Below are positions 12,345 to 24,784 of a stretch of DNA of 64,000 nt, piece after piece (the stretch's first letter is position 1; every line of letters starts with the position of its first letter). Origin of the DNA: Cristatella mucedo (Eukaryota > Bryozoa > Phylactolaemata > Cristatellidae). The stretch spans positions 1,975,501 to 2,039,500 of the forward strand of contig WPIO01000046.1 of assembly GCA_009760855.2 (NCBI GenBank), read 5' to 3'. A model generated the notes under the pieces. That model ran no database searches, had not been told where the DNA came from, and saw nothing but the letters and a program-made list of their open reading frames with translations. A program made the position numbers and the translations under genes.

Positions 12345-14720
12345 AAAAATAATAATAATAACGCTGAGACAATTGAATAACTTGGTAGGAGAACTAAATC
12401 TCTTTCCCGGCACTTTACATATGATACAAAGGAAGCATGTCAATTGCTTAGTGATATAATTCACAATGTCTGCATCTATTAGCACACAAAGGATAATTCA
12501 AGTGGACTCAGCAAATGTTGTGAGAAACGGATCCGATGTTTAGCTTCTTTTTTAATGTAATCAAACCAGGGAATGTCATGACGTCAGTCGCTCGTGAGTT
12601 CCAGGCTTTGAGAGTATACTAACTAAAGGCACGGCCTCCAAAGGATTTGAGATTGGTTCAAGGTGCGGCCGATCAACTTAAGTCAGCCGAGCATGTGGTA
12701 TGATGCCTAGTCTGATTAAGAAGTAGTTCTGATGGGAAGGCTATAGAAATATAATGAAGGGACCTAAAGTGATTGGCAAAACCTTGAAGTCGATATGCTG
12801 CTTGATGGAGAGCCATTGCAAGTCGGCGAAGAGTGGTGCAATGTGGCAACTTCGACGCTCACAACAGACAAGCCTGGCTGCAGAGCTTTGCACTAATGGT
12901 AAGCACGTTATTGCACTGGCAGTAACAGTTTCCAGTAGTGAGCTACAGAAGTCGAGATGGGATGTCACAAATGCATTGACCAAGTTGAATTAGGTATTGC
13001 TATCTAAAAAATCCGAATTGTTGCTATATTGCATAGCTGAAAGTAGGCAGGCTTCACTGTGGAATTGATGTGGTCGTCTAGTGAAAGGTCACTTTGGAAC
13101 AGGACACCCAGATTTCGTGCATATGCTACACGAAATATGGTAGCACAGCAAATTTTTAGGGATAGGTTTTCCACTTTCCGAGAAACACTCGGTTCATCAA
13201 TGACTAGTAAGTTGGCTTTGTCGTCATTCAATTGGAGAAAGTTCGCGAATCAATTTTTTCAAATGTCAGCAATACATGTAGCTAGGGAGTTGAGAGAATT
13301 TGATGCGCTTTAAGGCAGAGAGGGATCAAAGCATAGGTACAGCTGTGCATCAAAGTATATGCTCGGCTGTTTATTATCTGCATATAAATGAAAGCTCGTG
13401 CTGTGCTTGACGATTACATCGGTAAAAGGAAGAGTCTAAATTGTGAAAAGATGTGGACCAAGCACAGATCTCTGGTACACCCCATACTTGAGATACTCCA
13501 CAGGCGACTGTTGCCCATTGACATCAATGCTCTGCAGTCTTCCGCTGAGATAGCACCTAGACCATTGCAGTGCAGTGCCAGAGATTCTCAGCCAGGATAA
13601 CTCGTGCTCAAGAAGGACTGGTTGATCAATAAAATCAAACGCTGTCACAAGATCCAGCAGTACAAGCAGAGAGACCACCAAAGTCTGCATTCCTGAGAAG
13701 TACCGTAGACTAGCAGAAGTCATAGTTCTATGGATTGATATTCTCTAAAATCCGACTGGAACTTGCTAGATCTAAAGCCTTAACGTAAGAGTTCAACTGG
13801 TCTGCCACTACTCGTTCCAGTATTCTTTGATGGGAAAGAGAGTAAAGAAACTGCACGAGCGATGCCCAAGTTCTCCTCGTCTGGGGTTGCCTCCTAAACG
13901 AGTGGCCAAAAACAGCGCTTTTGAAAGGTGCAGGGACAAGACTTGAGGCTAAAAAAATAGTTACGATGTTAGTTACTCACGGAAGCAGCAGATCTAAGCA
14001 TCTCTGAAGGAGAACTGTGGGTGTAGGATCTAGAGGGCAAGTACTCTTTTTAGACTGGGGGTGAATTTCGGATGAAATCACTAGTGGCAGGCTTGAATAT
14101 GCACATCGAGGCACTGCAGGAAATTGAGATAGAGGAGTGTAGTGAGGATGTTACTGCAGGAGAGCAGTCCAGTGGGGGGATATTACCCTGGGGATGGACA
14201 CTGACATTTTCTGGCTAAGAAGCTTGAGAAGCGATCTAATAGATCTCTAAGAGGATAATTAGGTAAGGTGCTCACATGAGAACAGTTGAGGGAGAAGGTT
14301 GGCGGTTGGTATAAGCCCTTTTTGATGATGCCTCTATGATTCCACCAAGTTTTTATTGAAGTTGGAATTGGCCTTAGCTATGACGAATTAGTGTGACCTA
14401 CAATAGTCCTTGTATGCCAGTCCGTGGACAGTAAATCTCGATCCCGATGTTTGCTTTCTCAAGCTTGCACTCAGTAGTCCATGCTAGTTTAATGTATGGT
14501 GTAAATAGTAGAGGCTATCTGGGCCAGGGCCAACAGTGACTGGTTGAACGGAGGGCAGAGCAGCAAGAGTGAGGGAGATATTTTTGGGCTGACAGCACCA
14601 ATTTCAAGGCTCTTAAGGGTTTTCTATTTGCAGATGATTCTGGATACCGAAGAGGACACCTAGTGCAGACTGAATGAGATCCGATTCTGGTCGGATATGT
14701 GTAATTTGGTAATGACAGGA
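12345..14720 (-). mobile_element. Non-LTR retrotransposon family A, long decayed copy
   Basis: The 3' (AAT)n tail and stem-loop lie at 12345-12420. Going upstream on -: the C-terminal block (SHLDFCSSLLETV, VQSSAARLVCCERRSCHIAP near 12.74-12.98 kb), the RT core (LVLLDLVTAFDFIDQPVLLE near 13.6 kb), the RT start near 13.8 kb, and linker sequence matching 61.9-62.9 kb of the window-end copy. Many stops and frameshifts. About 2.4 kb survives. Confidence 0.82.
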
Positions 14721-14934
14721 GCTTGAAAAAAACAATCGAAAAAGAATATTTGATCGCGCATGTGACATTTGTTGTGAGTGGGGCTATGCACAATATCCAC
14801 AGGAGAACATGAATCAGTCAGTGTAAATTAGTTGACACTTAATGGGTCAGTGGTGTCAGTCAGTGGTCACAAGTGTTGAGTCATCGAAATGAATGTTTAA
14901 ACCACCTCAATCGAGGAAGGGATGATTCCTTGCA

Positions 14935-15790
14935 GTAAGACCTCATCGTCAAGATTGGTTCATTTAGCATCACTCTAGTGACTCCTGCCCACAGTCTGGC
15001 TTGGCTGTCCCAAAAGACTTGTGATTTTGCTCGCACATAATCCCACTGTCAATTCGGCCTACTTTCAGCGCAGTTACAATGCTGAAATTACTGTTATTTT
15101 AGACACGAATGCAACAGCCAAATCAGTTCACACGTTTGTGACATTGCGTCTAAAATACTGCACTTCACTTTATTCAGGACTCGTGGTCTGTGCCCTACAT
15201 CGACTGCAACTAATGCAAAACAAAGTAACTCTATGGTTTGCCGCCAATGGCATAGCTGCCACAACACAACGTCTGTCTGGGGTTCATTAACTCTCTATTC
15301 AGCATTGAATTGACTTTGAGATACTCTCACTGGCTTCCAGGTACTTTCACTAGCTTGCCTATCTGATCTAATTGCTCCTCCGGTGAGATCTCACACTGTA
15401 GTCCTGTTGTCTGGCTGTTCCTCTCACTGAAGTCAAACGTTCTAGTGATCGGGCATCCAATTTGCATGCACTTAAAGTCTAGTACTTGCTTTTTTTGCTT
15501 TTAACTATCCTTCTGTCACCACCTGCATTAACTTTGCATCTTTTAAGTTGCTGCTAAAGAATGATACTTTCTTCTCAGCATGCCCTTGCCCCAATGAACT
15601 CGTCTGTTTCATGCATGCTTGTGTGTTCAATCTTTGCCTGCTTGTGCATGATCAGTGCATGCTACTAGCCAGGCCTCTTTAAACCAGTGGTCCTCCTTAA
15701 CTCTTTATTGCTTCACTTGTAGCAAGTTGCAAGGAGGCGCCTGCTTAGCGATTTGGTTTTCTAAGGGCTATGCAAAAAAGCTATTATTAA
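14935..15790 (+). mobile_element. LINE family A fragment
   Basis: The + strand reads VNSAYFQRSYNAEI and then TLRLKYCTSLYSGLVVCAL, a decayed version of the family A C-terminal block. It ends with a (TAT)n-type tail near 15785. It lies tail to tail with the next copy. Confidence 0.75.
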
Positions 15791-16320
15791 TAATATTAAT
15801 AGGCTGATGCAAACAAGTGATGCAACCTGTCTGCTAGAGAGAAGTCATCAAGTAGACTCGATGCTTGATAGGGAACCACTGAAGCTCAGACACAAGTGTT
15901 TCGGTGTGGCATCTAGGCCTTCGACGTTAAGCCAGACGAGAGCAGCTGAGTTTTGCTCCAGTTGCTGACGATTAATGGCACATTGAAGTTATTACACTGC
16001 TCGATGGGGAGCCAATGCAGGTCGAAGGTGAGAAGTGATGAAATATGGCAGTTGCAATGCTTACGAAAGTAAATCCTAGCTGCAGAGTGTTTGCACTAAC
16101 TGCAAGTGTCTTATTTTGCACTCACGAAGACTGCGAGTAGTGAGTTTTATATGTCTAGCTGGGATGTCACAAATGCTTGGATCAGCTTTGGCTGTGATAT
16201 CTTTAGTTAAGCAAGCCCAACCTGTCTCATGTTGCATCGCTTAAAGTAGGTGAACTTAATCGTGGAGAAGATGTGCTCCTCTAGGGTAAGATCATCATTA
16301 CATTGAGTAAGTCCTTCCTG
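15785..16320 (-). mobile_element. LINE family A fragment
   Basis: Antisense to the C-terminal block (CTGCGAGTAGTGAGTT, GGGATGTCACAAATGC). The tail joins that of the preceding + copy at the shared AATAAT tract near 15785. Confidence 0.72.
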
Positions 16321-16329
16321 GCAGGCCAC

Positions 16330-17200
16330 ACTCTTTTAGTGTCAGTGGGGAGTCTAAATAGAATAGCAACAGCAGCAAACGATTCAGGGCACAGAATATC
16401 TAGAGTACGCATAGATATATATAGACATACGATCTGCTGGGATATCTGCTCAGGAAGACTCCCTTATTGGCAGAGCAGCCCAGCGACTGCAGAGTGCTGC
16501 TGGCACTAAAACAATTCTGAATCTTTAATGAAATGAGGGGCACTGAGTTCAGTCTCAGTCAAGCCAGTGCACTGCTCGAGTGGATAGGAGGCTTCTTTAC
16601 AGCTGATGACACAGACTGTGGTAAATCAAACACAGCTATCAATAGTCAGTGTGCAGCCATACAGCTGTTTGGTTGCTAAGCTGTGGGCGAAGCAGACCGG
16701 GCATGATTAATCATATCATGCCTAGCCCAGCCTTACTGAGCTTAGCCTTGGCTACAGCCTTATTATGGTAAATGCTACACATGGGTATGTAGATATCGGT
16801 AAGATGGAGCTATCCGCACTGATACATAGCCACCTTGGTCGATCGTCATGTGACAATGCTGCATCGGACCCAAAGGGCTCGCACGAGCCTTTTGAAGCAA
16901 GCGCATAACTCATGCTTAACGGCTGCAGACGTCGACCTAGCCTGATGGCAGTGGCAAGTAGCATCAGGGAAGTACGGCATGTGTGTGATGTCCAGTACAC
17001 ATAGACAGGGAGAAGGCCTTTAGTTTTCTCAATCACTGTTTTTAAGTTGATTGCGATGTCGCATTTACTAATCTTTCAGCTTCTGTTTCACCCGTTTCCA
17101 TCTTGAGTTATCGGTTTTTGTGGTGAGCTACTGTTATGCTTATCCCGCATTAAGTAAAATTTGGTTATTTTACTGAGAGGGGGCTAAAAAAAATGGTTCA
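16330..17200. other. Unassigned stretch
   Basis: Nothing recognisable. The longest frame (16752-17036, - strand) has no known motif. Confidence 0.45.
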
Positions 17201-17217
17201 CGCCTGTCACTGTAGAC

Positions 17218-17372
17218 AGGCGGGTAGCCCTATGCACAGGTGCTTGCTCTTCAAGACCCACATGGCCGGATCGAGACCTGCACGACGAAATTCATAACTG
17301 CCCACTCGAAGCGGGTGTGATAGCCGCTGGGATATTTCTTCAGCGATACGACTGAGGCTATTGAATCAGGTA
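17218..17372 (+). mobile_element. SINE family S2, decayed
   Basis: Head TGCACAGGTGCTTGCTCTTC, B-box remnant GGATCGAGACCTGC, body GGGTGTGATAGCCGC, end TGAATCAGG. Confidence 0.72.
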
Positions 17373-17396
17373 ACTTTGAATTTTTCTATTTACTCT

Positions 17397-17545
17397 AATA
17401 ATTATTATTATTATTGTTATATGTGTATAGGGCCTCAGAGAACTGAATTTATTTCTGAGCACTGCACAGATGTTGTAAAGGAAGCATGGCAATGTGGTTA
17501 GTGATAAAACTCACACTGTCAGCATACATAAGTGCACTTAGCAAC
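17397..17545 (-). mobile_element. LINE family A 3' end
   Basis: The (TTA)n tract is followed by GGGCCTCAGAGAACTGAATTTATTTC, the decayed family A stem-loop read in antisense. Confidence 0.72.
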
Positions 17546-18124
17546 CATCATGAGTGCCTTGCATTGTAGGAATCCTATCATATCTATGAATAGCAAATTC
17601 ACCATAAGTACAGATTGCAACAAACTGCACACGGATCGGGAAGATTAATCAATTATTTGGCAGAAGCTGAATGACTAGCTTCTTACTTGGGATGGAATAA
17701 GAGGTAATAGCAATCATTGCAAAGGAGTTCCTCAAAAAAGCTTCTGAACCTTGAATTCGTCCTACCGCCTTGTATAGTGACGATGAGGTCACTGATTAAG
17801 GTTTACTAGAATAGACCAGTTTTCCTATAGGGCTCTGGAATTCCTCCAGCAAAAAATCAAATGCAGCAATCTGAGGGCTATACGGTGCGAGTATAAAGGA
17901 CATTTATTCGTAAGACTCACTCAAGCAGGCACTGTTGCGACGAGAATGCCAAAGCCAAGTAATTTAATTAAGCAGCTTGGAGTTAAAGAAGGGACGTTTA
18001 GAAGCAGCTGATATTATCCTGATCGGCGAAGGTCGTCGTCGCGTATACAGGTGACAAGGAAACAAAGGTTGTCTTAGCAGCTCAAGGTAAAAAACAATTA
18101 AGATAAGTTATTAACAAGTTCAAG

Positions 18125-18660
18125 TTGTCATTTCTTTAATTGGTCCTCCGGCCAGTGCAATAAAGCGCTTGCAGTTGGTGCAAAGCTCTGCTGCTAAGCT
18201 AGTCTGTCGTGAACATCGTAGTGCCACATTTTACGACACCTAGCCGATGTGCACCGGCTCCCCATCAGGCAGCTGATCGACTTCAAGGTTTTGTCACTCA
18301 CTCTTAGGTTTCCTTTCATGCTCTTCTGACTCAAGTCGCTTAGCTGTGCCTCTAATGACCAACCTCGAATCCCTAGTAGATGTTCCTTCAGTTCATATGC
18401 TCCCAACGGCAGGAACTCTTCGCCGAATGACGTCACGACATCTCCCGACTTAACGACAAAAGGAAGCTGAAAACCAGCCTAACGTTCCTAACAGCATTTC
18501 CTGAGCTCGCGTGAATTGTCCTCCGTGCGCACGCGTGCTGACACTGTGTACGCAATCCTTCAGCAATTGAAAAGCTTCTTGCCTGCTTTTGTGAAATGCC
18601 CTCAAACAGAGTTGGCTCTTTTAGGACGGTAGCTAAATAAAAAAATTGTATTATTATAAT
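18125..18660 (+). mobile_element. LINE family A fragment
   Basis: The + strand encodes LQLVQSSAAKLVCREHRSA and then HRLPIRQLIDFKVLSLTLR with frameshifts. It ends near a TATTATTATAAT tail at the edge of the CpG island. Confidence 0.78.
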
Positions 18661-19828
18661 CGTGCTGAGCGCGGTTCTTCTTCTTGGCCGAGACCGACGA
18701 AGGTAGAAAGAGGCCTCGTAGGAGGAGGGCTTACTGGGACATGTATTGCATGTATAGCAATACTTGCAAAAGCAGCGCACAATAGAATTGTAATAGAGAT
18801 TACAGTAACGCCAGTGGCTGAGATCGTAGCCGTACATGTCGCGCTGGCTGCGATCGGCTGTTGTTAGTGCGATTGCCACACCCACGACCGCTCTGCGGGT
18901 GGAGCTAACCGGACGCTAGGAGCAAGCTGGGCGGACCGCAGAGGGGCTATCGCGTCGGAACTACCTGCTGCAGGAAGAAGGACCGAAGCCGAAGACCGAG
19001 TAGAGATCCGCGCGCGGCCTTTACCGAGATACGTGCTGAAGTGCAGCCGTGTGCGCAGATAGAGCCGGAAGATGTCGGGCGGAATCGCAGCGCATTTGCA
19101 TGCCTTGGCCCAGTAGAGATAGCCTCAGCAGCGCGACGCGTTTGTGCGACGGCGGCGGGGGCGCTACAGCCATAGCCGGTAGGCGGCCGACGGAAACTGG
19201 CTAACATAATAACATTGCATCGCGGCTCATCCTGCAAGGCCAGCTCTTGCCGCGGCCGACTCGGTAAAGTACACGCGATCTCAGCATTCCGCGTGGCTGC
19301 CGTGATGACGTGCTAAAAATAGGGACAGCCGCGATTGGTCAGCACCGGTCGGCGATCAGATTCGACGGTCTGAACCGCGCTATCGAACGGCTGGGCTGCT
19401 GGCCGCGAGCATCGGCCACTGCTAGCGACGGGCCGTCGAGACCTTGCCGGATATGCTGAGTCGCAGCGGCTGGGCGAGTGAAGGAATTTAAGCTCCACTC
19501 ACGGTACGCGCAGAGCGACTTTGGTCACGCCAGCGGAGTTGATCGCCGCCGGTAGGACCCTGCCGCCGCCGCCGCTCGCCCAGCGCCTACGATCCCCGCC
19601 CTTTAACGGCAGCGTGGCGCGGCGACCGCGCGACGCTGCCGCGTTCGACCTGAGGCCCTCATGCCGCCTGTTGCCTGAGGGCCGTGACATGCATCCTGCC
19701 CGTTGGCCCTTTCTCGAGCCTACGCCGAAGGGCTGCGGAGGTTGTGTCCGCCGCCGCCGCCGCTCGCCGGTCGCCGCTCTGGTGAGCCGCTTCTTTTAAA
19801 CTTTGCCTGGTAATGGCAGACGTTTTCG

Positions 19829-19869
19829 GGAAAAGCGGCGGCCGGGCCCAGCCCGGCCGCCGCTTTTCC
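19829..19869. repeat. Perfect 19-bp inverted repeat, 3-nt loop
   Basis: The left arm begins GGAAAAGCGGCGG at 19829-19847 and the right arm ends CCGCCGCTTTTCC at 19851-19869. They are exact reverse complements around CCA. It is extremely GC-rich and lies inside the CpG island. Confidence 0.9.
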
Positions 19870-19969
19870 TTCGACGGCTTGGTGGCGCTGCAGTCGATAC
19901 TCGAGCTGGGGCGACGTCACTCGCATACCGATCGACCGCGGGTGTGTAACGCTACCGCCGCATCTTTGG

Positions 19970-20008
19970 CCGGCGCCGCGCGCCCCGGCTGCGGGCGCGC
20001 GGCGCCGG
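19970..20008. repeat. Perfect 16-bp GC inverted repeat, 7-nt loop
   Basis: CCGGCGCCGCGCGCCC at 19970-19985 is exactly complementary to 19993-20008 around CGGCTGC. It sits 100 bp downstream of the other perfect hairpin in the CpG island. Confidence 0.9.
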
Positions 20009-21419
20009 GGGCAGGTCTGGCACGTAGGAAGGCTCTACCCGAGTGAGTCGCTGGGCCGCTCTGGCTGAGCCGCCCGGGCTGACGTAGGCGTCGCTATCTC
20101 GTTTACCCCTTCGTCCGTCATAGTTATAGACTCGCGATTCTAGCGTAGGTGTGGGGGAGAAGGGGGCCTAGTCCTAGCACTTTCAAGTCTGTCAGACTGT
20201 GTCGAGCGCATGCGCGATGTGACTTAAATAAAATTAAGTTACTCATTCGGTTGCCGCCGCGACCGCCCCCCTCCCGCGCGTCGCCGACGAGCTGCTGTGT
20301 TGACGCCACCGCCGCGCTCCGAGGTCGCTGTCTGGCGAGCTTTGTTAGGAGCCGGCGTAAAGTACACGCGCCCCGGCTACGCTCGGCTTCGGCGAATCAG
20401 CCACGCCGCGCCGGCCCGCCTGTGGCTTGCACACCGCGTGACCGGTAGGGCATTCTCGACGCTAGTGACCGCCGAACTCCGCCGCCCGAGTGCCGCGCCT
20501 CGAGATCTCGTACGTGACGCATCCTCACGGGGCGGCCACCGGCGCTTAGCTGTGCAAGCCCGTGGCGCACCGCTCCTCGGCATATGGCAAATATGGCGCC
20601 GCCGAAGCCCTACCGTCGACGGTCGTCTGCTGCTACGGCGGCGGCGACGACGACGTCGTCGCGCGGCCTTCCCGCGTCGTCCGCCGGTCGCTTTCAATGT
20701 GTCTGCCAAAGCGAGCGTCCTGCGTGCGACGAAAGGCGAAGCGGCTCGCGCTGGGCTGGCCAGGCGCCGAGTCGCGTCGCCTTTCTCGGCCCGCTGCCTG
20801 CGCCGTCCGTCGGCGGCGACGCCGTTCTTAGCGTACGCCGCCGCCGGATAAGGAACGGCGAAGCCGCCAGTGCTCAGCGTTCATCGACCGGCGCCTAGCA
20901 CGCGCCCTAGCTAGCTAGCTAGCTAGCTCGTCGCCAGGGGGGCGCTGCCGATGCTGCTCAGCCTCTCGATCGGTCTCGTCGCACCCAAAGCGAGAGCAGG
21001 AGGCGCAGCCGGAGCAAGTGCCCGGATAATCGCCCGTTTAAATCCGAGCCTCGAGCACTCTTGCTGGCCGCTGGAGCGCTGCCGACGCGCCGCCGCCCCC
21101 CCCCCACCGATTCGACGTTGCGCGATTCAGTAATTACTTGTGCGGCTGCCGCTCGCTCCAGCGTGCCTAATGCGCTGAACAGGACGATTTGGACGGGCCA
21201 TCGCGCCTCCAATAGGGTGCAGCTGCGGCGCTCTCCACTGGGCCAGATGCCATTGCCGTTCAGCAATGTCGCGAGTAAGCCGGCAGCTGGCTACCTTATA
21301 CGTCGCTCGGGCGGCTGCGGTGCATGTCAAATCGCGCTGGTGGACGCCGGCCAGCCAACGTTGGGACGAGTCGAAGCCGGCGTTCATTACTTATGCGACT
21401 TCCTGGTGACTGTCTTATT

Positions 21420-23040
21420 TATTCCGATATTTATTGCAGAGCCAAGCAGTGGCCCCAATGCTGAAGCAAGCAAAGGACCCGACAGCTTACGCCCGGACCG
21501 GACGTAAGCTGCCGCGAAGCGACATGGCTTATGGGGTATGGCGTCAGTTGTGAATACTCGCCGGCTCGGCTCGCTGTAATTGGCTGACTTCTTAAGCAAA
21601 CTGTCCTCATCCACTTCAGACCCTTTCTTTGACCTTAAGGGCGTGCCAATAGCGGTCGTGGCTGCCTGCCTTCTAAGGTATCCTATTTAGTCTAGACTTA
21701 TTTTCTATGCAGCTGCACAGCGCCTAGGCCCTGGCCGAGCATTGTGCCAGCAGAGTCTGCCGGCGGCCAGACAGTCTTTGTTCGGCTACCCATTCTCCAG
21801 CTACTTGAGCATGGGCATTTTCAAGGATCCTGCATTTTTTCCACTCACCTCAAGGGCATGCTGGGAGGCAGGTCGCAGCGATCGGTCGAGAGAGCTTCGG
21901 GCTTTGCTTTCAGGCAACTGCTCATGGTAAGAAGCGTGGATCGCCTCTGGATCAAGATTCTCCCTCACGTGAGGCCTGCCCGGCGAACCCCCAAGCCTTG
22001 ATGTTCGCCGGCAGAAGCAGACTCGTTTGTAACCAGCTTGCAAAGGTCAGCCTCAGAAAGAGGCCTCCGAAAGCCTCGGCCTCGCTCGGGGTACTGGTAG
22101 TTCGTCCGTACACCGCTTTGGCCCTGAGAGGGGCCGAGTATCAGTTGCTCTGCTAAGAGATTCTGTCAAAATGAAATTTCTAGCTCATAATTACGACCAT
22201 GTGACAGCCCTCCGTATGACCTGTCGTCAGGCTGGGTATCGCGACCAAGCAGCAAGTCATCTGGCTCCAACAGCAAGCATTTCATTAGCAGAAACCTCTC
22301 CCACCAAGCCCAGACTATGCACTTTAGACGGCTGCATGCAGCTAGGGATCTAGCCCTCTCACGACTCTTCCTCAGCTTTTTTTGTACTCCCTGGCAGCCC
22401 TTATATTTCATGCATGCATTGTTTTTGCATTGACAAATCATTGTTCATTCCAGAGCCGCCGCCGGACAGCTGGCGGCAGTTTGCGGTAGGCGGATGTCTC
22501 CCACAGATGCAGCCAGTGCATGGATTTTCGCCGGGCTGCTGAGTCATCTGCCTCAGACCATTGTCCCCCCCCCCCCTTCAACCGCTCGATAGCCTGCGGC
22601 TGCTTAGGCAGTCTGAGCCCTTGTAGGGCCTCCGCCCTGTGCTCGCAGGCTGCTGAGTCACGGTCCCTCACAAACCTGTACTGCATCCGAAGCACTGACA
22701 CGTTGTTTAGGACATGTGTGCACCGGAGGTGATACTTGAAGCGCAGCTTCCGGTATTCCGAGAATGATGTCAGCTCATTACCCAACCAGCCTCGAAAACT
22801 ATGCGCATTTCTCGTTTTCCTGCATGCTTGTGTGCACCGGCATGTGGTAAAACTGATCAAGAGTATCGCCTGCTTCCTCAAGGATGTCTCAATCCTGGCT
22901 GTATGTCATATTTGTTGGCAACTTCCACGTTTTATAATTTTCAGATTTGTCATGAATGTGAGCCAAGCGTTGCCAGCATAGTTTGGTCTACATTTGTTGA
23001 TTAGTTCTACATTTATTAGTTAACGTTGTATGGTTATATT
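21420..23040. other. Unassigned stretch between CpG island and LINE tail
   Basis: No recognised gene. A 147-codon - frame (22438-22881) has no known motif and includes a G/C homopolymer (22565-22576). It could be part of the miRNA primary transcript if that starts in the CpG island. Confidence 0.4.
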
Positions 23041-23041
23041 T

Positions 23042-23102
23042 GCCTTTGGCCCAAGGGTAATATGCTTGCTTTTAATGACCAGCATCTTATGTTCGAGCCC
23101 TG
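23042..23102 (+). mobile_element. SINE S2-type tRNA-like head
   Basis: TTTGGCCCAAGGGTAATATG with B-box TATGTTCGAGCCCTGC. The body is not preserved. Confidence 0.5.
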
Positions 23103-23251
23103 CAGTACTTGTATAGTGCCTGGATTGAGAATAGGTTCTCTCGGTGCTGTAAACAGGAATCATATTTATTGCATACCATATGAGTTCAGCTCTGCTCGTC
23201 CAACACTGCAGGAGCTCATTTCTGATATTGGTTTGATAAATTTTGCTATAA

Positions 23252-23425
23252 TAATAGTAATACTAATAATACATTTGATATAGCACTCTCAGAGAACTCG
23301 ATCTCTTTCTAGGCACTTTGCATATGCTGCAAAGGATGCACGATCGAATGGGGTTAGTGGTAGCATGCTCAATGACAACAAGCATAACATGGCTAGGGGT
23401 GACATGCTCAGAGTCACATGTCATC
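23252..23425 (-). mobile_element. LINE family A 3' end
   Basis: (TAA)n-type tail, then the antisense stem-loop (TAGCACTCTCAGAGAACTC) and part of the 3' UTR (GGGGTGACATGC). Confidence 0.8.
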
Positions 23426-23559
23426 AAACCATCCTTGACCTGCAGTATCTGCAATAAGGGGTTTGTATAACAAAACCTATGCAACTGAAATCAGAAATGA
23501 ACTACTTCGGTGGTTCACAAACAGAGCTGAACTTGCATTTCAAATTTAACGTCTATCCA

Positions 23560-24102
23560 TCAAGTATTGGCCGAGTTATCGAATTTACACAGATCGTCAC
23601 ACGGATGGTAACTAAAATTCATCCAACCTTCCCTCACACCTGGGGCAAGAACCGGAGTGCTGCATAAATTATTTTGCCGCCAGATATGACCTGATTGCGT
23701 ACGGCACGCCTGACATTCGCAAGTGCACTGCAGCGGCTCCTGAGCAGAAGTCCTTTGCCACAAACGCAGGTTACATAGCATGCTCTGGTCTTTGCAGACA
23801 TTTGAATCGAGCATCACGTGACCGATGCTGGTGGAGCAGACTCCTCGAAGTGCAGCCAACGAGTGGCAGTTGCTTCGTCGATGCACCCAGGTAACAGTGC
23901 CACTGTAGCAGAGCAGGGCAGTAATAAAGACGGCCTTCACCTTCACATTGCAAGCCCGTGTCGTCGATGTAAACCAGTCCATACCGGTCGTCTTTACAGA
24001 GAGGGACATTTGTTCTGCACCAGTCACTGCAGCCTGTAGTTGCCTGGTTCGAAGCCCCAAGTTCAACTCACTCACTGACCACCCGTGTAAATGTCCCACC
24101 AA
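23560..24102 (-). other. Unrecognised 180-codon open frame
   Basis: The frame is Cys/Thr-rich with one hydrophobic stretch (VKAVFITALLCYSGTVTW) and ends before a TTA-rich area. Part of its upstream end resembles a tRNA-like SINE head (GGTTCGAAGCC near 24048). No known domain was seen. It is long for chance, but I cannot support a function. Confidence 0.2.
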
Positions 24103-24302
24103 TGTGATTTAAATAATTTATTATGACACGTGATTCATGAACTGCTAACAATTTCAACCACCAAAATCACAATGTGACTCATTTGGCTGGAGCAAGTAGT
24201 ACTACACAGTTGATTCACGTTCTGCAGCAGAAGACTGGCATTATGCAGTCGGCTCTATAGCGAGTTGCTGCGGCTGCAGCCACCCTGCCGAGCTTCTTTA
24301 TG

Positions 24303-24432
24303 TAATATAATTCATTTGTTTAATGCCCCAAGAGAACTTAATCTCTCTCTCGCCAGGCGCTTCGCATATGCTGCAGGGCTCGAGTCCACGACCTTCGTCG
24401 TCAAAAGCCTTAACCCCTGGGCCAAACCTTTG
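24303..24432 (-). mobile_element. SINE family S1
   Basis: On -: head CCCAGGGGTTAAGGC, B box GTGGACTCGAGCCC, tail AGAGAGATTAAGTTCTCTTGG ending at AATTATA. It lies 350 bp upstream of mir-100. Confidence 0.8.
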
Positions 24433-24784
24433 CATTGAGAATCTGGTGCTGGTCAAGTTTTCCTGCCATCGCCGGCGTCTCCATGTTAGAATAGTCGTGC
24501 TTGACTGATAATGCTCGGCTCGTCGCAATTTAGATGGCATCTCAGTTGGAAATGCAAAATTACTTGCAGTCTTTTTCTTGAGGTACTGGGTGAACGAACA
24601 CGAGGCTCGATGCCGGCTGCGTGACTGGAGCACCTTTGTCAGTACAGTGGGTACATTATCTCTGGCTCTACCGCGATTTTCAGTTTTATTCGCCCGTTTT
24701 CAGCGTTTGACTCGCTGCTCTTTTGCAGTGCAGCGCCTGATGCGCCTCCCGAAGGCCACCGATGTGATGGCGCAGCAGCAGCAG

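Larger units (their letters stand above)
18900..21420. promoter_or_regulatory. CpG-rich island, candidate promoter of the miRNA cluster
   Basis: This stretch is markedly richer in G, C and CpG than the rest of the window, with dense CCGCCG, GCGCG and CGACG and no LINE or SINE copy visible. Several frames stay open by composition (for example 184 codons on + at 20297-20851), but they are arginine/alanine-rich with no family match, so I read them as by-products of base composition. No other gene start is evident within 4 kb, and the next recognised gene downstream on + is the mir-100/let-7/mir-125 cluster. A promoter or first exon of the primary transcript is an inference. It could instead serve an unrecognised gene on either strand. 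It contains two perfect hairpins, a CTAG/AGCT tandem run near 20909-20928, and a 9-bp inverted repeat near 21483-21510. Confidence 0.5.

Noticed and set aside
20297-20851. 184-codon + frame in the CpG island
   Set aside because: Arg/Ala-rich, overlaps other long frames on both strands, no domain; explained by high GC content lowering stop frequency.
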